A stretch of DNA of 51,457 nt from Nocardioides guangzhouensis (GCF_004519545.1 NZ_SDKM01000034.1:1-51457), one strand, 5' to 3'; shown: positions 15,173-23,187, numbered from the stretch's first letter. A program made the numbers and translations. The notes: generated by a model from the sequence alone, not told the origin.

Positions 15173-15910
15173 CTACGGCTGGTCCGGCTCCGCGGCGTCC
15201 AGCGACTCGGAGATGATCGCGTGCACGATCCGCTGCAGCCGCTCTGCGCCCAGCTCGGGGGCCCGCTCGGCCAGCGCCTCCGCGATCGCCCGCTCCCGCT
15301 CGGTGTCGCGCTCGGAGGACCCGGCCGTCGCGCGCTTGTGCTGCTGGACCACCCGGGTGAGGGCGACCCGGCGGGCCAGCAGGTCGCCGAGCGCGGCGTC
15401 GACGTCGTCGATCAGCCCCCGGTAGAACCCCAGCGGGTCGGCACCTGGCCAGGCCATCCGGATGTCCGGGGAGCGCTCCATGTTGCCCTGCCCGTCGGTG
15501 CGCTCGAGCTCGACCAGCCCGTGCCTGCGGTAGAACGCGCGGGCCGGCTCGTTGCTCTCGAAGACCCAGAGGCAGAACCCGTCCGGCCGGATCCCCTTCA
15601 CCAGGTCCAGCAGCGCGCTGCCGACGCCGGACCGGGCGGCGTCGGGGGCGACGTACAGGCCGTTGAGCCAGGCACCCTCGACGTTGGCGAAGCCGACCGG
15701 GCCGGCCGGGGTCTCGGCGACCCAGAGCTCCTGGCGGGCCAGGTCCCAGTCGAGGACCCACCGGCGGGCGTGCTCCACGGGCCCGACCATCGGCGGCATC
15801 GCGGGCACCGCGCCCTGCCGCGAGGCGAGGAAGAGGTCGGCGACGACCGGCAGGTCCTCGTGCAGCCCGGGCCGGAGGACGAGGTCGGTGGCGCCGCCGT
15901 CAGTGGGCAT
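15173..15910 (-). CDS. GNAT acetyltransferase fused to a type II chorismate mutase-like domain
   Basis: The 245-residue protein has two parts. Residues about 8-155 form a GNAT domain. The acetyl-CoA loop is at 91-98 (AARSGVGS), preceded by the beta-4 strand NGLYVAP and followed by VFESNEPARAFYRRHG, typical of the family. Residues about 160-240 align with AroQ-type chorismate mutase. Arg164, Arg181, Lys192, Asp202, Arg205, Glu206 and Ser236 correspond to E. coli Arg11, Arg28, Lys39, Asp48, Arg51, Glu52 and Ser84. Only the Gln88 position is not kept. The ATG at 15910 overlaps the upstream pseudouridine synthase stop by 11 nt. The acetyl acceptor is unknown, and mutase activity is an inference from residues. 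Confidence 0.8.
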   Translation of the reverse strand: MPTDGGATDLVLRPGLHEDLPVVADLFLASRQGAVPAMPPMVGPVEHARRWVLDWDLARQELWVAETPAGPVGFANVEGAWLNGLYVAPDAARSGVGSALLDLVKGIRPDGFCLWVFESNEPARAFYRRHGLVELERTDGQGNMERSPDIRMAWPGADPLGFYRGLIDDVDAALGDLLARRVALTRVVQQHKRATAGSSERDTERERAIAEALAERAPELGAERLQRIVHAIISESLDAAEPDQP

Positions 15911-16829
15911 CGCGGATGATCTCCAGGGCCGCGGCCAGGTCGTCGGGGTACGCCGACTCGTAGGTGACGTAGTCACCGGTGTCGGGGTGCTCGAAGCCCA
16001 GCCGGACCGCGTGCAGCCACTGCCGCTCCAGCCCGACCCGGCGGGCCAGCACCGGGTCGGCGCCGTACGTCAGGTCACCGACGCAGGGATGCTTGAGCGC
16101 GGCCATGTGCACCCGGATCTGGTGGGTGCGGCCGGTCTCGAGGTGGACCTCCAGCAGGCTCGCGAACCGGTGCGCCTCGAGCAGCTTGTAGTGGGTGACC
16201 GAGTGTTTTCCGTCGGGCATCACCGCGAACTTGTAGTCCGCCTTCGGGTGCCGGCCGATCGGGGCGTCGATGGTGCCCTCGAGCGGGTCGGGGTGGCCCT
16301 GGACCAGCGCGTGGTAGGTCTTGTCGACGGTGCGGTTGCGGAAGGCGTTCTTGAGCACGGAGTAAGCGTGCTCGGACTTGCAGATCACCATGACGCCGGA
16401 CGTGCCGACGTCGAGCCGCTGCACGATGCCCTTGCGCTCGGAGGCGCCACTGGTCGAGATGCGGAAGCCGGCGCCGGCGAGGTGGCCGACCACGGTCGGG
16501 CCGGACCAGCCGGGGCTGGGGTGCACGGCGACGCCGACCGGCTTGTCGATCACCACGATGGACTCGTCGTCGTGGATGATCTTGATCCCCTCGACGATCT
16601 CCGGGACCACCGCGAGCGGGTCGGTCTCCGCGGGGATGGTCACGTCCAGCATCGAGCCGGCGTGCACCCGGTCGGACTTGCCGACCCCGTCCCCGTCCAC
16701 CTGGACGTGTCCCTGGACGATCAGGTCGGCCGCGCGGGTGCGCGAGAGGCCGAACATCCGGGCGATGGCGGTGTCGACGCGCTCTCCGGCCAGGCCCTCG
16801 GGCACCAGGACCACGCGCTGCTCGGTCAT
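15900..16829 (-). CDS. RluA/RluD-family pseudouridine synthase
   Basis: This enzyme isomerises uridine to pseudouridine in RNA, probably 23S rRNA as for RluD. The 309-residue protein has an N-terminal S4 RNA-binding domain (about 16-60) and a synthase domain with catalytic Asp140 in IVQRLDVGTSGVMV. Downstream are the DKTYHALVQG and ETGRTHQIRVHMA motifs. The usual His before Arg-Leu-Asp is Gln here. The ATG at 16829 follows lspA by 4 nt, so the two are probably co-transcribed. The exact target uridines cannot be read from the sequence. Confidence 0.92.
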   Translation of the reverse strand: MTEQRVVLVPEGLAGERVDTAIARMFGLSRTRAADLIVQGHVQVDGDGVGKSDRVHAGSMLDVTIPAETDPLAVVPEIVEGIKIIHDDESIVVIDKPVGVAVHPSPGWSGPTVVGHLAGAGFRISTSGASERKGIVQRLDVGTSGVMVICKSEHAYSVLKNAFRNRTVDKTYHALVQGHPDPLEGTIDAPIGRHPKADYKFAVMPDGKHSVTHYKLLEAHRFASLLEVHLETGRTHQIRVHMAALKHPCVGDLTYGADPVLARRVGLERQWLHAVRLGFEHPDTGDYVTYESAYPDDLAAALEIIRDAH

Positions 16830-16833
16830 GGCG

Positions 16834-17412
16834 TCACTCCTCGTTCCTGGCGACGCGACGGCCGTCCACTCCGATCCCGCGCAGCGCCTGGATGATGATG
16901 ATCGCCGCGGCGACGTTGATGCAGATGTCCGCGATGTTGAAGATCGGCCAGTGCGGGAACCGCAGGTAGTCGACCACGTGGCCGTGCAGGAAGCCCGGCT
17001 CCCGGAACAGCCGGTCGGTCAGGTTGCCGGCGACCCCGGCCAGCAGCGCACCGAGGCCGACCGCCCACAGCCGGCTGCCGAGCCGCCGGCTGACCCAGAG
17101 CACCGCGCAGATCGCGGTGATCGACAGCACGCTGAGGACCTCGGTGTACGCCGTGCCGGTGCTGAACGCCGCGCCCGGGTTGCGGGTCAGGTGCAGCCCG
17201 AAGTACCGCCCGACCAGGTCGACCGTCTCCCCCGGCGTGAGGTGCCGGACCGCCCACACCTTGCCGACCACGTCGAGGGTGTAGAGGAACGCCGCGACCG
17301 CGGCAAAGAGCACGATCAGCCGGGAACGGGAGGGTACGGCGGGGTCCGGGATGGTCTCCGGGGTGCTGTCCTCGTCGCTGGGGTTCAGCGACGCTCCTCG
17401 CGCTGCTTGCAT
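16834..17412 (-). CDS. lspA: Prolipoprotein signal peptidase LspA
   Basis: LspA is the integral-membrane aspartyl protease that cleaves lipoprotein signal peptides after diacylglyceryl modification. The 192-residue protein has four membrane helices. Both catalytic aspartates are present: Asp133 in GNLTDRLF and Asp162 in FNIADICIN. NPGAAFS (78-84) and HWPIFN are also diagnostic. An N-terminal cytosolic extension of about 30 acidic residues precedes helix 1, longer than in most bacteria. I chose ATG 17412, which overlaps the end of the DksA-like gene by 28 nt. No better in-frame start lies between it and the first helix. Confidence 0.95.
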   Translation of the reverse strand: MQAARGASLNPSDEDSTPETIPDPAVPSRSRLIVLFAAVAAFLYTLDVVGKVWAVRHLTPGETVDLVGRYFGLHLTRNPGAAFSTGTAYTEVLSVLSITAICAVLWVSRRLGSRLWAVGLGALLAGVAGNLTDRLFREPGFLHGHVVDYLRFPHWPIFNIADICINVAAAIIIIQALRGIGVDGRRVARNEE

Positions 17413-18452
17413 GACAGGCACAGTGTCGCACGGGGGAAAGCCATCAACCGCATCTTGCCGATGGGGTTGCCACACGACTCGCACACGCCGTACGTGCCGT
17501 CGTCGATGCGGGCCAGCGCCCGCTCGGTCTGGGCCAGCATGTCGCGGGCGTTGTTGACCACGGTGAGCTCGTGGTCGCGCTCGAAACTGGTGGCGCCCAT
17601 GTCGGCCTGGTCGTGGCCGGCCCCGTCACCGGCGTCGCGCATCAGCCCGGCCAGCTCCTCCTCCTGGTCGTGCAGCTCGGTGCGCAGCCGGGCGGCGTGC
17701 TCGTTGAGGTCGGTCAGGACCTCGTCGAGCTCGGCCTTGGTCCACTTCTCCTCGCCCTCCTTCACCACCAGGGCGGCGGGGGCGGCCTTCTTGGTCGCGG
17801 CCTTGCGGGCCGGGGCCTTCTTCGCGGTGGCCGTCTTCGCGGCCGTCTTCTGTGCAGGAGCCTGGGTCACCGGAGCCTCGACCTTCTTGGTGGCCGGCGC
17901 CGCGGTCTTGGCCACGGTCTTCCTCGCCGGTGCCTTCTTCGCGGGTGCCTTCGTGGTGGCGGCCTTGCCGGCCGCGGTCTTCGTGGCGGCGGCCTTCGCG
18001 GCCGGGGCCTTGGCGGCCGTCTTCTTCGCGGTCGTCTTCTTCGCGGGGGCCGTCTTCGCGGTCGTCTTCTTCGCGGGCGCCTTCGTGGCCGGGGCCTTCT
18101 TCGCGGGCGCCTTCGTGGCGGGCGCCTTCGTGGCCGGGGCCTTCTTCGCGGGGGCCTTCTTCGCGGGTGCCTTCGTGGCGGCGGCCTTCTTGGCGGTCGT
18201 CTTCGCGGGGGCCTTCTTCGCGGTCGTCTTCTTCGCGGGGGCCTTCGCCGCCGCGGACGTCTTCGTGGTCGGGGCCTTCTTCGCGGGGGCCTTCGTGGCG
18301 GCCGCCTTCTTCGTGCCCGACGCCTTCGTCGTGGCCGTCTTCTTCGCCGGCGCGTCCGCGGCCTTCGCGGCCGTGCGCGGACGCCGGGAGATCACCTTCT
18401 TCGCGGCGGCAGCAGCCGAGCCTGCCAACGAGCGAGTCGAGCTGCGAGCCAT
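17385..18452 (-). CDS. DksA/TraR-type zinc-finger protein with a long histone-H1-like Lys/Ala tail
   Basis: The 355-residue protein combines two very different halves. Residues about 18-225 consist almost only of Ala, Lys, Thr and Pro in KAPAKK/KTTAKK/ATKAPA repeats, as in histone H1 C-tails and bacterial H1-like proteins. Residues 230-355 form a DksA/TraR module. It has a helical hairpin (WTKAELDEVLTDLN to TVVNNARDML), a turn with Asp281 and Asp284 resembling the DksA coiled-coil tip, and a C4 zinc finger with Cys324, Cys327, Cys345 and Cys348. The DksA fold binds RNA polymerase; the tail should bind DNA or RNA. The ATG at 18452 is preferred over an upstream in-frame ATG at 18497. It lies upstream of lspA, overlapping it. 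Confidence 0.9.
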   Translation of the reverse strand: MARSSTRSLAGSAAAAAKKVISRRPRTAAKAADAPAKKTATTKASGTKKAAATKAPAKKAPTTKTSAAAKAPAKKTTAKKAPAKTTAKKAAATKAPAKKAPAKKAPATKAPATKAPAKKAPATKAPAKKTTAKTAPAKKTTAKKTAAKAPAAKAAATKTAAGKAATTKAPAKKAPARKTVAKTAAPATKKVEAPVTQAPAQKTAAKTATAKKAPARKAATKKAAPAALVVKEGEEKWTKAELDEVLTDLNEHAARLRTELHDQEEELAGLMRDAGDGAGHDQADMGATSFERDHELTVVNNARDMLAQTERALARIDDGTYGVCESCGNPIGKMRLMAFPRATLCLSCKQREERR

Positions 18453-18559
18453 CGAACCGGTTCCCTTTCGGACCTGAGCGCCTGTGACCGGAGCCACCGA
18501 TGAGTGAGGGGAGGCTAGCCCGTCGATGAACCGTACTCAAACCGGCGCGCCCACGTACG

Positions 18560-18593
18560 ACGAACGGCCCACCCGCAGGGGTGGGCCGTTCGT
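18560..18593 (-). terminator. Strong hairpin terminator downstream of divIVA
   Basis: A perfect 15-bp stem (18560-18574 with 18579-18593) and a 4-nt loop lie 24 nt beyond the divIVA stop on the minus strand. It separates the dcw cluster from the DksA-like gene. It is the strongest simple hairpin I found in the window. No T-run follows on the minus strand. Confidence 0.8.
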
Positions 18594-18617
18594 GATTCCG
18601 TGATGGTCGAGCCGGTG

Positions 18618-19394
18618 TCAGCCCTCGTCCTCGCCGAGGATCGAGCGCAGGCGCTTCGGCGCCTGGGTGGAGGGCTCGCCGAGCGAGCGGCCGGCGTCCT
18701 GACCCGAGTCGAGCGACTCGAGCTGCTGCGTGAAGTAGCTCTTGAGACGGGAGCGGTACTCGCGCTCGAAGGAGCGGAGGTTCTCCACGTCGGCGTTGAG
18801 CTTGTCGCGCTCCTTCTCGAGGTCTCCGAACATCTGCTGACGACGCTCGGCGGTCTCCGAGTCGAGCATCTGCGAGCGGGTGCGGGCGTCGGCCTCGAGC
18901 CGGTCGGCCTTGGACTTCGCCTCGGACTCCAGGCGCTCGGCCTTGGTGCGGGCCTCGCCGACGATCTTGTCGGCCTCGTTCTTGGCGTCCTCGACCAGCT
19001 CGTCCGCGTTGCGGGTCGCGATCTCGAGGAGGCGGGCCGCGGCGTTGGACGCCTCGGGCACGGTCTCCACGCGGATCGTCTCGACACCGACGGACGCGGT
19101 GGTGGCCAGGGGGGCCGGCGCGGGCGGCGCCTGGCGCACGGGGTCCGGCTCCGGCTCGGGCTCCGGCTCGGGCTCCGGCTCGGGGGCCTTCTGGACCGGC
19201 ACCGGCTGGGTGGGCGGCCCACCGGCCTGGGCGGCGGCGAGCTTGGCGCGCAGGTCGTCGTTCTCCTTCGTGAGCCGCGCGAGCTCGGCCTCCACCTCGT
19301 CGAGGAACTGGTCGACCTCACCCATGTCGTAGCCCTCACGGAGCCGGACTGGAGTAAAGCGCTTGTTGCTCACGTCCTCAGGCGTCAGCGGCAT
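18618..19394 (-). CDS. divIVA: DivIVA/Wag31 polar growth protein
   Basis: DivIVA (Wag31) binds negatively curved membrane at cell poles and recruits wall-synthesis machinery in actinobacteria. The 258-residue protein opens with the canonical MPLTPEDVSNKRFTPVRLREGYDMGEVDQFLDEVE membrane-binding domain and coiled coil (1-55). A linker (60-100) contains a run of about six Glu-Pro repeats (72-83). A long second coiled coil follows (about 115-235). I chose ATG 19394 because MPLTPEDV is the conserved family start; an in-frame ATG at 19406 is the alternative. The gene ends the dcw cluster and is followed by a strong terminator. Confidence 0.95.
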   Translation of the reverse strand: MPLTPEDVSNKRFTPVRLREGYDMGEVDQFLDEVEAELARLTKENDDLRAKLAAAQAGGPPTQPVPVQKAPEPEPEPEPEPEPDPVRQAPPAPAPLATTASVGVETIRVETVPEASNAAARLLEIATRNADELVEDAKNEADKIVGEARTKAERLESEAKSKADRLEADARTRSQMLDSETAERRQQMFGDLEKERDKLNADVENLRSFEREYRSRLKSYFTQQLESLDSGQDAGRSLGEPSTQAPKRLRSILGEDEG

Positions 19395-19515
19395 GACCTC
19401 ACCCATTCATCTCTAGTCACGGAATTACCTGTCTCGAACTGCCACGGAATTCTTGTGCTCGTGTCGAACAATAGCGCCAGTCCATCATGTCCACCCACCA
19501 TCCCGGACCTCCCCC

Positions 19516-19812
19516 TCATGCGGACAAGAAGATCCTGGCGTTGAGCACCAGGAGCAGGTAGGCGCCGATGAGCACGATCAGGAAGCTCAGGTCCAGCGCG
19601 ACGCTCCCCAGACGCAGCGGCGGGATGAACCGGCGCAGCGCCTTGATCGGCGGATCGGTGACGGAGTAGACCACCTCCAGAAGCACGAGCAGCGGGCCTC
19701 GTGGCGACCACGACCGCGCGAACACCTGGACCCAGTCGAAGACGAACCGCACCCACAGCAGGGCGATGAACAACCAGAGGATCAGGTGGATGACCTGACC
19801 GATTGCTTCCAC
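19516..19812 (-). CDS. YggT family membrane protein
   Basis: A 98-residue protein with two hydrophobic segments (about 4-28 and 72-93) separated by a loop with RSWSPRGPLLVLLEVVYSVTDPPIKALRRFIPP. The TDPP...LRRFIPP motif is characteristic of YggT. In actinobacteria and other bacteria it sits between sepF and divIVA and is linked to division or membrane organisation, but its biochemical role is unknown. The GTG at 19812 is 7 nt after the sepF stop. The longer upstream reading frame overlaps sepF and has no family similarity. Confidence 0.9.
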   Translation of the reverse strand: MEAIGQVIHLILWLFIALLWVRFVFDWVQVFARSWSPRGPLLVLLEVVYSVTDPPIKALRRFIPPLRLGSVALDLSFLIVLIGAYLLLVLNARIFLSA

Positions 19813-19819
19813 AAGCCGC

Positions 19820-20296
19820 TCAGCTCTGGTTGAAGAAGCCGCCCTCGACGATCCGCTGCTTGTCCTCCGCAGCGACCGTGACATTGGGCGGGGACAGCAG
19901 GAAGACCTTGTTGGTCACCCGCTCGATGGTGCCCCGGGTGGCGAAGACCAGACCGGCGGCGAAGTCGACGAGGCGCTTGGCGTCCGAGTCGTCCATCTCC
20001 GAGAGGTTCATGATCACCGGCACGCCGTCACGGAAGTTCTCGCCGATCGTGCGGGCCTCGTTGTAGGTGCGCGGGTGGAGGGTGGTGATGCGGGACAACT
20101 CGGCGACAACTCCTGTCGGGACCGCCTGCGGCCGGCGGCGTTCGCTGATGCTGGCGACGGTGGCAGGGGCCGCCTCCTCGCGCTGCTGGCGCGCGGGGGG
20201 CTCGTCGTAGTCGTCGTAGCCCTCGTCCTCGGGGTACCGGCCGGTGTCCTCGAGCAGGCCGAGGTACTCGCCGATCTTGCGCATCGCGCCGCTCAT
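19820..20296 (-). CDS. sepF: Cell division protein SepF
   Basis: SepF anchors FtsZ to the membrane in bacteria lacking FtsA, as here. The 158-residue protein has the N-terminal amphipathic membrane-targeting helix MSGAMRKIGEYLGL, an acidic/tyrosine-rich linker (EDEGYDDYDEPP), and the C-terminal FtsZ-binding beta/alpha domain (about 65-158, with VVAELSRITTLHPRTYNEARTIGENFRDGVPVIMNLSEM and RLVDFAAGL). The ATG at 20296 is preceded by a good GGAGGAT ribosome site. It lies between yggS and yggT on the same strand, 55 nt after yggS. Confidence 0.96.
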   Translation of the reverse strand: MSGAMRKIGEYLGLLEDTGRYPEDEGYDDYDEPPARQQREEAAPATVASISERRRPQAVPTGVVAELSRITTLHPRTYNEARTIGENFRDGVPVIMNLSEMDDSDAKRLVDFAAGLVFATRGTIERVTNKVFLLSPPNVTVAAEDKQRIVEGGFFNQS

Positions 20297-20351
20297 GAGC
20301 TGATCCTCCGGAACTCCCGCGCCCCGGGACCGAGACGCTGTGTCGTTGACA

Positions 20352-21059
20352 TTACTTGATCCGCGGGCGCTCACCGAGCACCGCGCGGCCTATGCGTACG
20401 TGTGTCGCACCGCGGGTGATCGCGGCCTCCAGGTCACCACTCATGCCGGCCGACAGCCATGTCGCCGCAGGGTGGTCGACCAGCAGCTCGCGGCGGATCG
20501 CGGCCAGCCGGTCGAAGGCCTCTCCGGGGTCCGCGTCGAGCGGGGCCACCGCCATCAGGCCACGCAGCCGCAGCAGGTCGCGCGAGGCCAGGTCGGCCGC
20601 CAGGTCGGGCAGGTCCTCGACCGGGGCACCGTTGCGGCCGGCGCCGGCGTCGGGCGGGTCGAGGCTCACCTGGATCAGGCAGTCGACCGGGTGCGAGCGC
20701 TGGTGCGCCCCCCGCGCGAGCCCGGCGAGGAGCTTGGACCGGTCCACGGACTCCACGACGTCGGCGTACGACGCCACCGCCGCGGCCTTGTTGGACTGCA
20801 GGCCGCCGATGAAGTGCCAGGTGAGGCCGAGGTCGCGGCACTCCGCCGCCTTCGCCTCGGCCTCCTGGTGGCGGTTCTCTCCCACGTCCGTGACGCCGAG
20901 GTCGGCCAGGATCCGGACGTCGGAGGCCGGGAAGAACTTGGTGACCACCACCAGCGTGACCTCGTCGGGGTCACGGCCGGAGTCGGCGCACGCGGCAGCG
21001 ATCCGGCGGCGTACGGCGTCGAGGCCGGCCGCGACCTCGGCCCTGCGGTCGGCGCTCAC
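20352..21059 (-). CDS. YggS-family PLP homeostasis protein
   Basis: YggS/PLPBP proteins bind pyridoxal phosphate and regulate its free level; they have no known enzymatic reaction. The 235-residue protein is a single-domain TIM barrel with the PLP lysine Lys41 in VVVTKFFPASD. GENRHQEAEAK, WHFIGGLQSNK and LSAGMSGDLEAAITRGATHVRIGRA are typical. The start is GTG 21059, which overlaps the stop of pgeF by 4 nt (GTGA), so the genes are probably coupled. The neighbourhood (ftsZ-pgeF-yggS-sepF) is conserved in actinobacteria. Confidence 0.94.
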   Translation of the reverse strand: MSADRRAEVAAGLDAVRRRIAAACADSGRDPDEVTLVVVTKFFPASDVRILADLGVTDVGENRHQEAEAKAAECRDLGLTWHFIGGLQSNKAAAVASYADVVESVDRSKLLAGLARGAHQRSHPVDCLIQVSLDPPDAGAGRNGAPVEDLPDLAADLASRDLLRLRGLMAVAPLDADPGEAFDRLAAIRRELLVDHPAATWLSAGMSGDLEAAITRGATHVRIGRAVLGERPRIK

Positions 21060-21772
21060 GGGCGGATCCTGACCAGGCCACCGAACCGGCCGGCGCCGAC
21101 GGCGTCGCGGCGGTGGGAGTAGAGGTCCGTGGACTCCCTGGTGCAGCGCGAGACGTCGACGACGGTGACACCGGCGGCGACGAGCTGCGCCCGGACCCCG
21201 GCCCCGATGTCGAGCGCCGGGGTGCCCCAGGTGGTGGTGGCCCGGGACTCGGGCACCAGCGCCGCGACCTCGTCCTGCAGCGCGGCCGGCACCTCGTAGC
21301 AGCCGCCGCACACGTGCGGACCCACCCAGGCCGTGATCTCGGTGGCGCCGTGCTCGCGCATCACGGCCACGGTCGCGGGCACGACCCCGGCGGCCAGGCC
21401 GGGGCGGCCGGCGTGGGAGGCACCGACCACGCGCGCGACCGGGTCGGCCAGCAGCACCGGAACGCAGTCGGCGACCCGGACCAGCAGCACCACGTCGCTG
21501 CGGGCGGTGACCAGGCCGTCGGCGTCGGGCCGCGGACCGGCGGGGTCGTCGACCACGTGGACGTGCGCGCCGTGGACCTGCCGCATGTCGGCCAGGGTGG
21601 CGTCGGGCGCGAAGTCCTCGACCACGCGACGTACGTTCGCGGCGGTGGCGTCGGGGTCGTCGGCACCTTCGAGTGCGAGGTTGAGGGAGTCCCAGGGCAC
21701 GGCACTGACCCCGCCGTGCCTGTCCGTGAAGGCCAGGTCGACGGGGCCGTGCGACGTGCGGTGGAAGTACAC
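21056..21772 (-). CDS. pgeF: Peptidoglycan editing factor PgeF (YfiH/DUF152 family)
   Basis: Members of this family were once called laccases or polyphenol oxidases. They act on purine nucleosides and, in E. coli, prevent wrong amino acids in UDP-MurNAc peptides. The 238-residue protein keeps the metal ligands: His67 in MRQVHGAHV, Cys103 in VADCVPVLLAD and His120 in GASHAGRPG. GPHVCGGCYEV is also diagnostic. GTG start at 21772, 47 nt after ftsZ. It overlaps yggS by 4 nt. Placement next to ftsZ and mur genes agrees with a cell-wall link. Confidence 0.92.
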   Translation of the reverse strand: MYFHRTSHGPVDLAFTDRHGGVSAVPWDSLNLALEGADDPDATAANVRRVVEDFAPDATLADMRQVHGAHVHVVDDPAGPRPDADGLVTARSDVVLLVRVADCVPVLLADPVARVVGASHAGRPGLAAGVVPATVAVMREHGATEITAWVGPHVCGGCYEVPAALQDEVAALVPESRATTTWGTPALDIGAGVRAQLVAAGVTVVDVSRCTRESTDLYSHRRDAVGAGRFGGLVRIRP

Positions 21773-21819
21773 CCTGACTGTCTACCTCGGGTTGGTCGGA
21801 CCGGTCTGCGCCGGGGCGG

Positions 21820-23040
21820 TCACTTGAGGAAGTCGGGCACGTCCAGGTCGTCGTCGTCGAACTGGACCTGCCGTGGCTGCCGGGCCGGCGGCGGCTGCTG
21901 CTGCGGCGGGGACTGCACGCCGACGTGGGCCGGCTCGGGCTGGCGGGACGGCTCCTCCGGGCGCTCCTCGGCTCGGGCCGGCTCCGGCCTGCGCTGCACG
22001 GCCAGCTGCTGCACCGCGGCCCGGGTCTGCTCCTGGGTCTGTTGCGGCGGGGCCTGGCGGCGGAGCACGGTGCCCTCGTCGCGGCGCTTGGGCATGCCCC
22101 CGTCGAAGCCGGCGGCGATCACGGTCACCCGCACCTCGTCGCCGAGGGCGTCGTCGATGGTGGCACCGAAGATGATGTTCGCCTCCGGGTGCGCGGACTG
22201 CGCCACTAGCGCGGCGGCCTCGTTGATCTCGAACAGGCCGAGGTCGGAACCACCGGCGATCGAGAGCAGCACGCCGTGCGCGCCGTCGATGCTGGCCTCG
22301 AGGAGCGGACTGGAGACGGCCATCTCGGCGGCGGCGACGGAGCGGTCCTCGCCCCGGGCCGAGCCGATGCCCATGAGGGCCGAGCCGGCGTTGGCCATGA
22401 CCGACTTCACGTCCGCGAAGTCGAGGTTGATCAGGCCGGGGGTGGTGATCAGGTCGGTGATCCCGGAGACACCCTGCAGCAGCACCTGGTCGGCCTGCTT
22501 GAAGGCGTCGAGGACCGACACGTTGCGGTCGCTGATCGACAGCAGCCGGTCGTTGGGGATGACGATGAGGGTGTCGACCTCCTCGCGGAGCTGGGCGATC
22601 CCCTCCTCGGCGGAGTTGGCGCGACGACGGCCCTCGAAGGCGAACGGGCGAGTCACGACGCCGATGGTCAGCGCGCCGAGCGAGCGGGCGATGCGGGCCA
22701 CGACGGGCGCACCGCCGGTGCCGGTGCCACCGCCCTCGCCGGCGGTCACGAAGACCATGTCGGCGCCCTTGATGACCTCCTCGATCTCGTCCGCGTGGTC
22801 CTCGGCGGCCCTGGCACCCACCTCGGGGTTCGCGCCGGCGCCGAGCCCGCGGGTGAGCTCACGGCCGATGTCGAGCTTGACGTCGGCGTCGCTCATGAGC
22901 AGGGCCTGGGCATCGGTGTTGATCGCGATGAACTCGACACCCTTGAGTCCGACCTCGATCATCCGGTTGACGGCGTTGACGCCACCCCCACCGATACCTA
23001 CGACCTTGATGATGGCCAGGTAGTTCTGTGCTGCTGCCAC
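21820..23040 (-). CDS. ftsZ: Cell division GTPase FtsZ
   Basis: FtsZ is the tubulin-like GTPase that forms the Z-ring. The 406-residue protein has the nucleotide loop GIGGGGVNAVNRM, the tubulin signature GEGGGTGTGGAP (101-111) and the T7-loop NLDFADVK. A variable Gln/Pro/Arg-rich linker follows (about 325-395). The last residues DDDDLDVPDFLK form the conserved C-terminal peptide that binds SepF and other partners. The start is GTG 23040 with an AGGAG-type site about 14-18 nt upstream. A 388-nt upstream region carries likely promoters, so ftsZ is not only transcribed from the dcw cluster. Confidence 0.98.
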   Translation of the reverse strand: MAAAQNYLAIIKVVGIGGGGVNAVNRMIEVGLKGVEFIAINTDAQALLMSDADVKLDIGRELTRGLGAGANPEVGARAAEDHADEIEEVIKGADMVFVTAGEGGGTGTGGAPVVARIARSLGALTIGVVTRPFAFEGRRRANSAEEGIAQLREEVDTLIVIPNDRLLSISDRNVSVLDAFKQADQVLLQGVSGITDLITTPGLINLDFADVKSVMANAGSALMGIGSARGEDRSVAAAEMAVSSPLLEASIDGAHGVLLSIAGGSDLGLFEINEAAALVAQSAHPEANIIFGATIDDALGDEVRVTVIAAGFDGGMPKRRDEGTVLRRQAPPQQTQEQTRAAVQQLAVQRRPEPARAEERPEEPSRQPEPAHVGVQSPPQQQPPPARQPRQVQFDDDDLDVPDFLK

Positions 23041-23148
23041 GGCGGCTGTGCCTCTCCTGATCGGTGTCGCCCCGGTTGCCGGGGCCCTGCGTGTGCGGTG
23101 TGTGCGACTGGGCGGAACTGCTCAGTGGGGAAGTCCGATCGGCTTCCA

Positions 23149-23187
23149 GAACCCTAACCCTCAAGTCGAGGGTTATAGTTATGTCAA
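23149..23187 (-). promoter_or_regulatory. Candidate ftsZ promoter/operator region with inverted repeat
   Basis: An AT-rich patch in otherwise very GC-rich DNA. On the minus strand it reads TTGACA (23187-23182), then TATAAC (23177-23172), then an inverted repeat TAACCCTC/GAGGGTTA (arms 23155-23162 and 23168-23175, 5-nt spacer), then TAGGGT (23156-23151). TTGACA and TATAAC are too close to be one promoter, so they may belong to two overlapping ones. The palindrome overlaps the -10-like sequence and could be a repressor or activator site. It lies 111-147 nt upstream of the ftsZ GTG. Confidence 0.45.
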
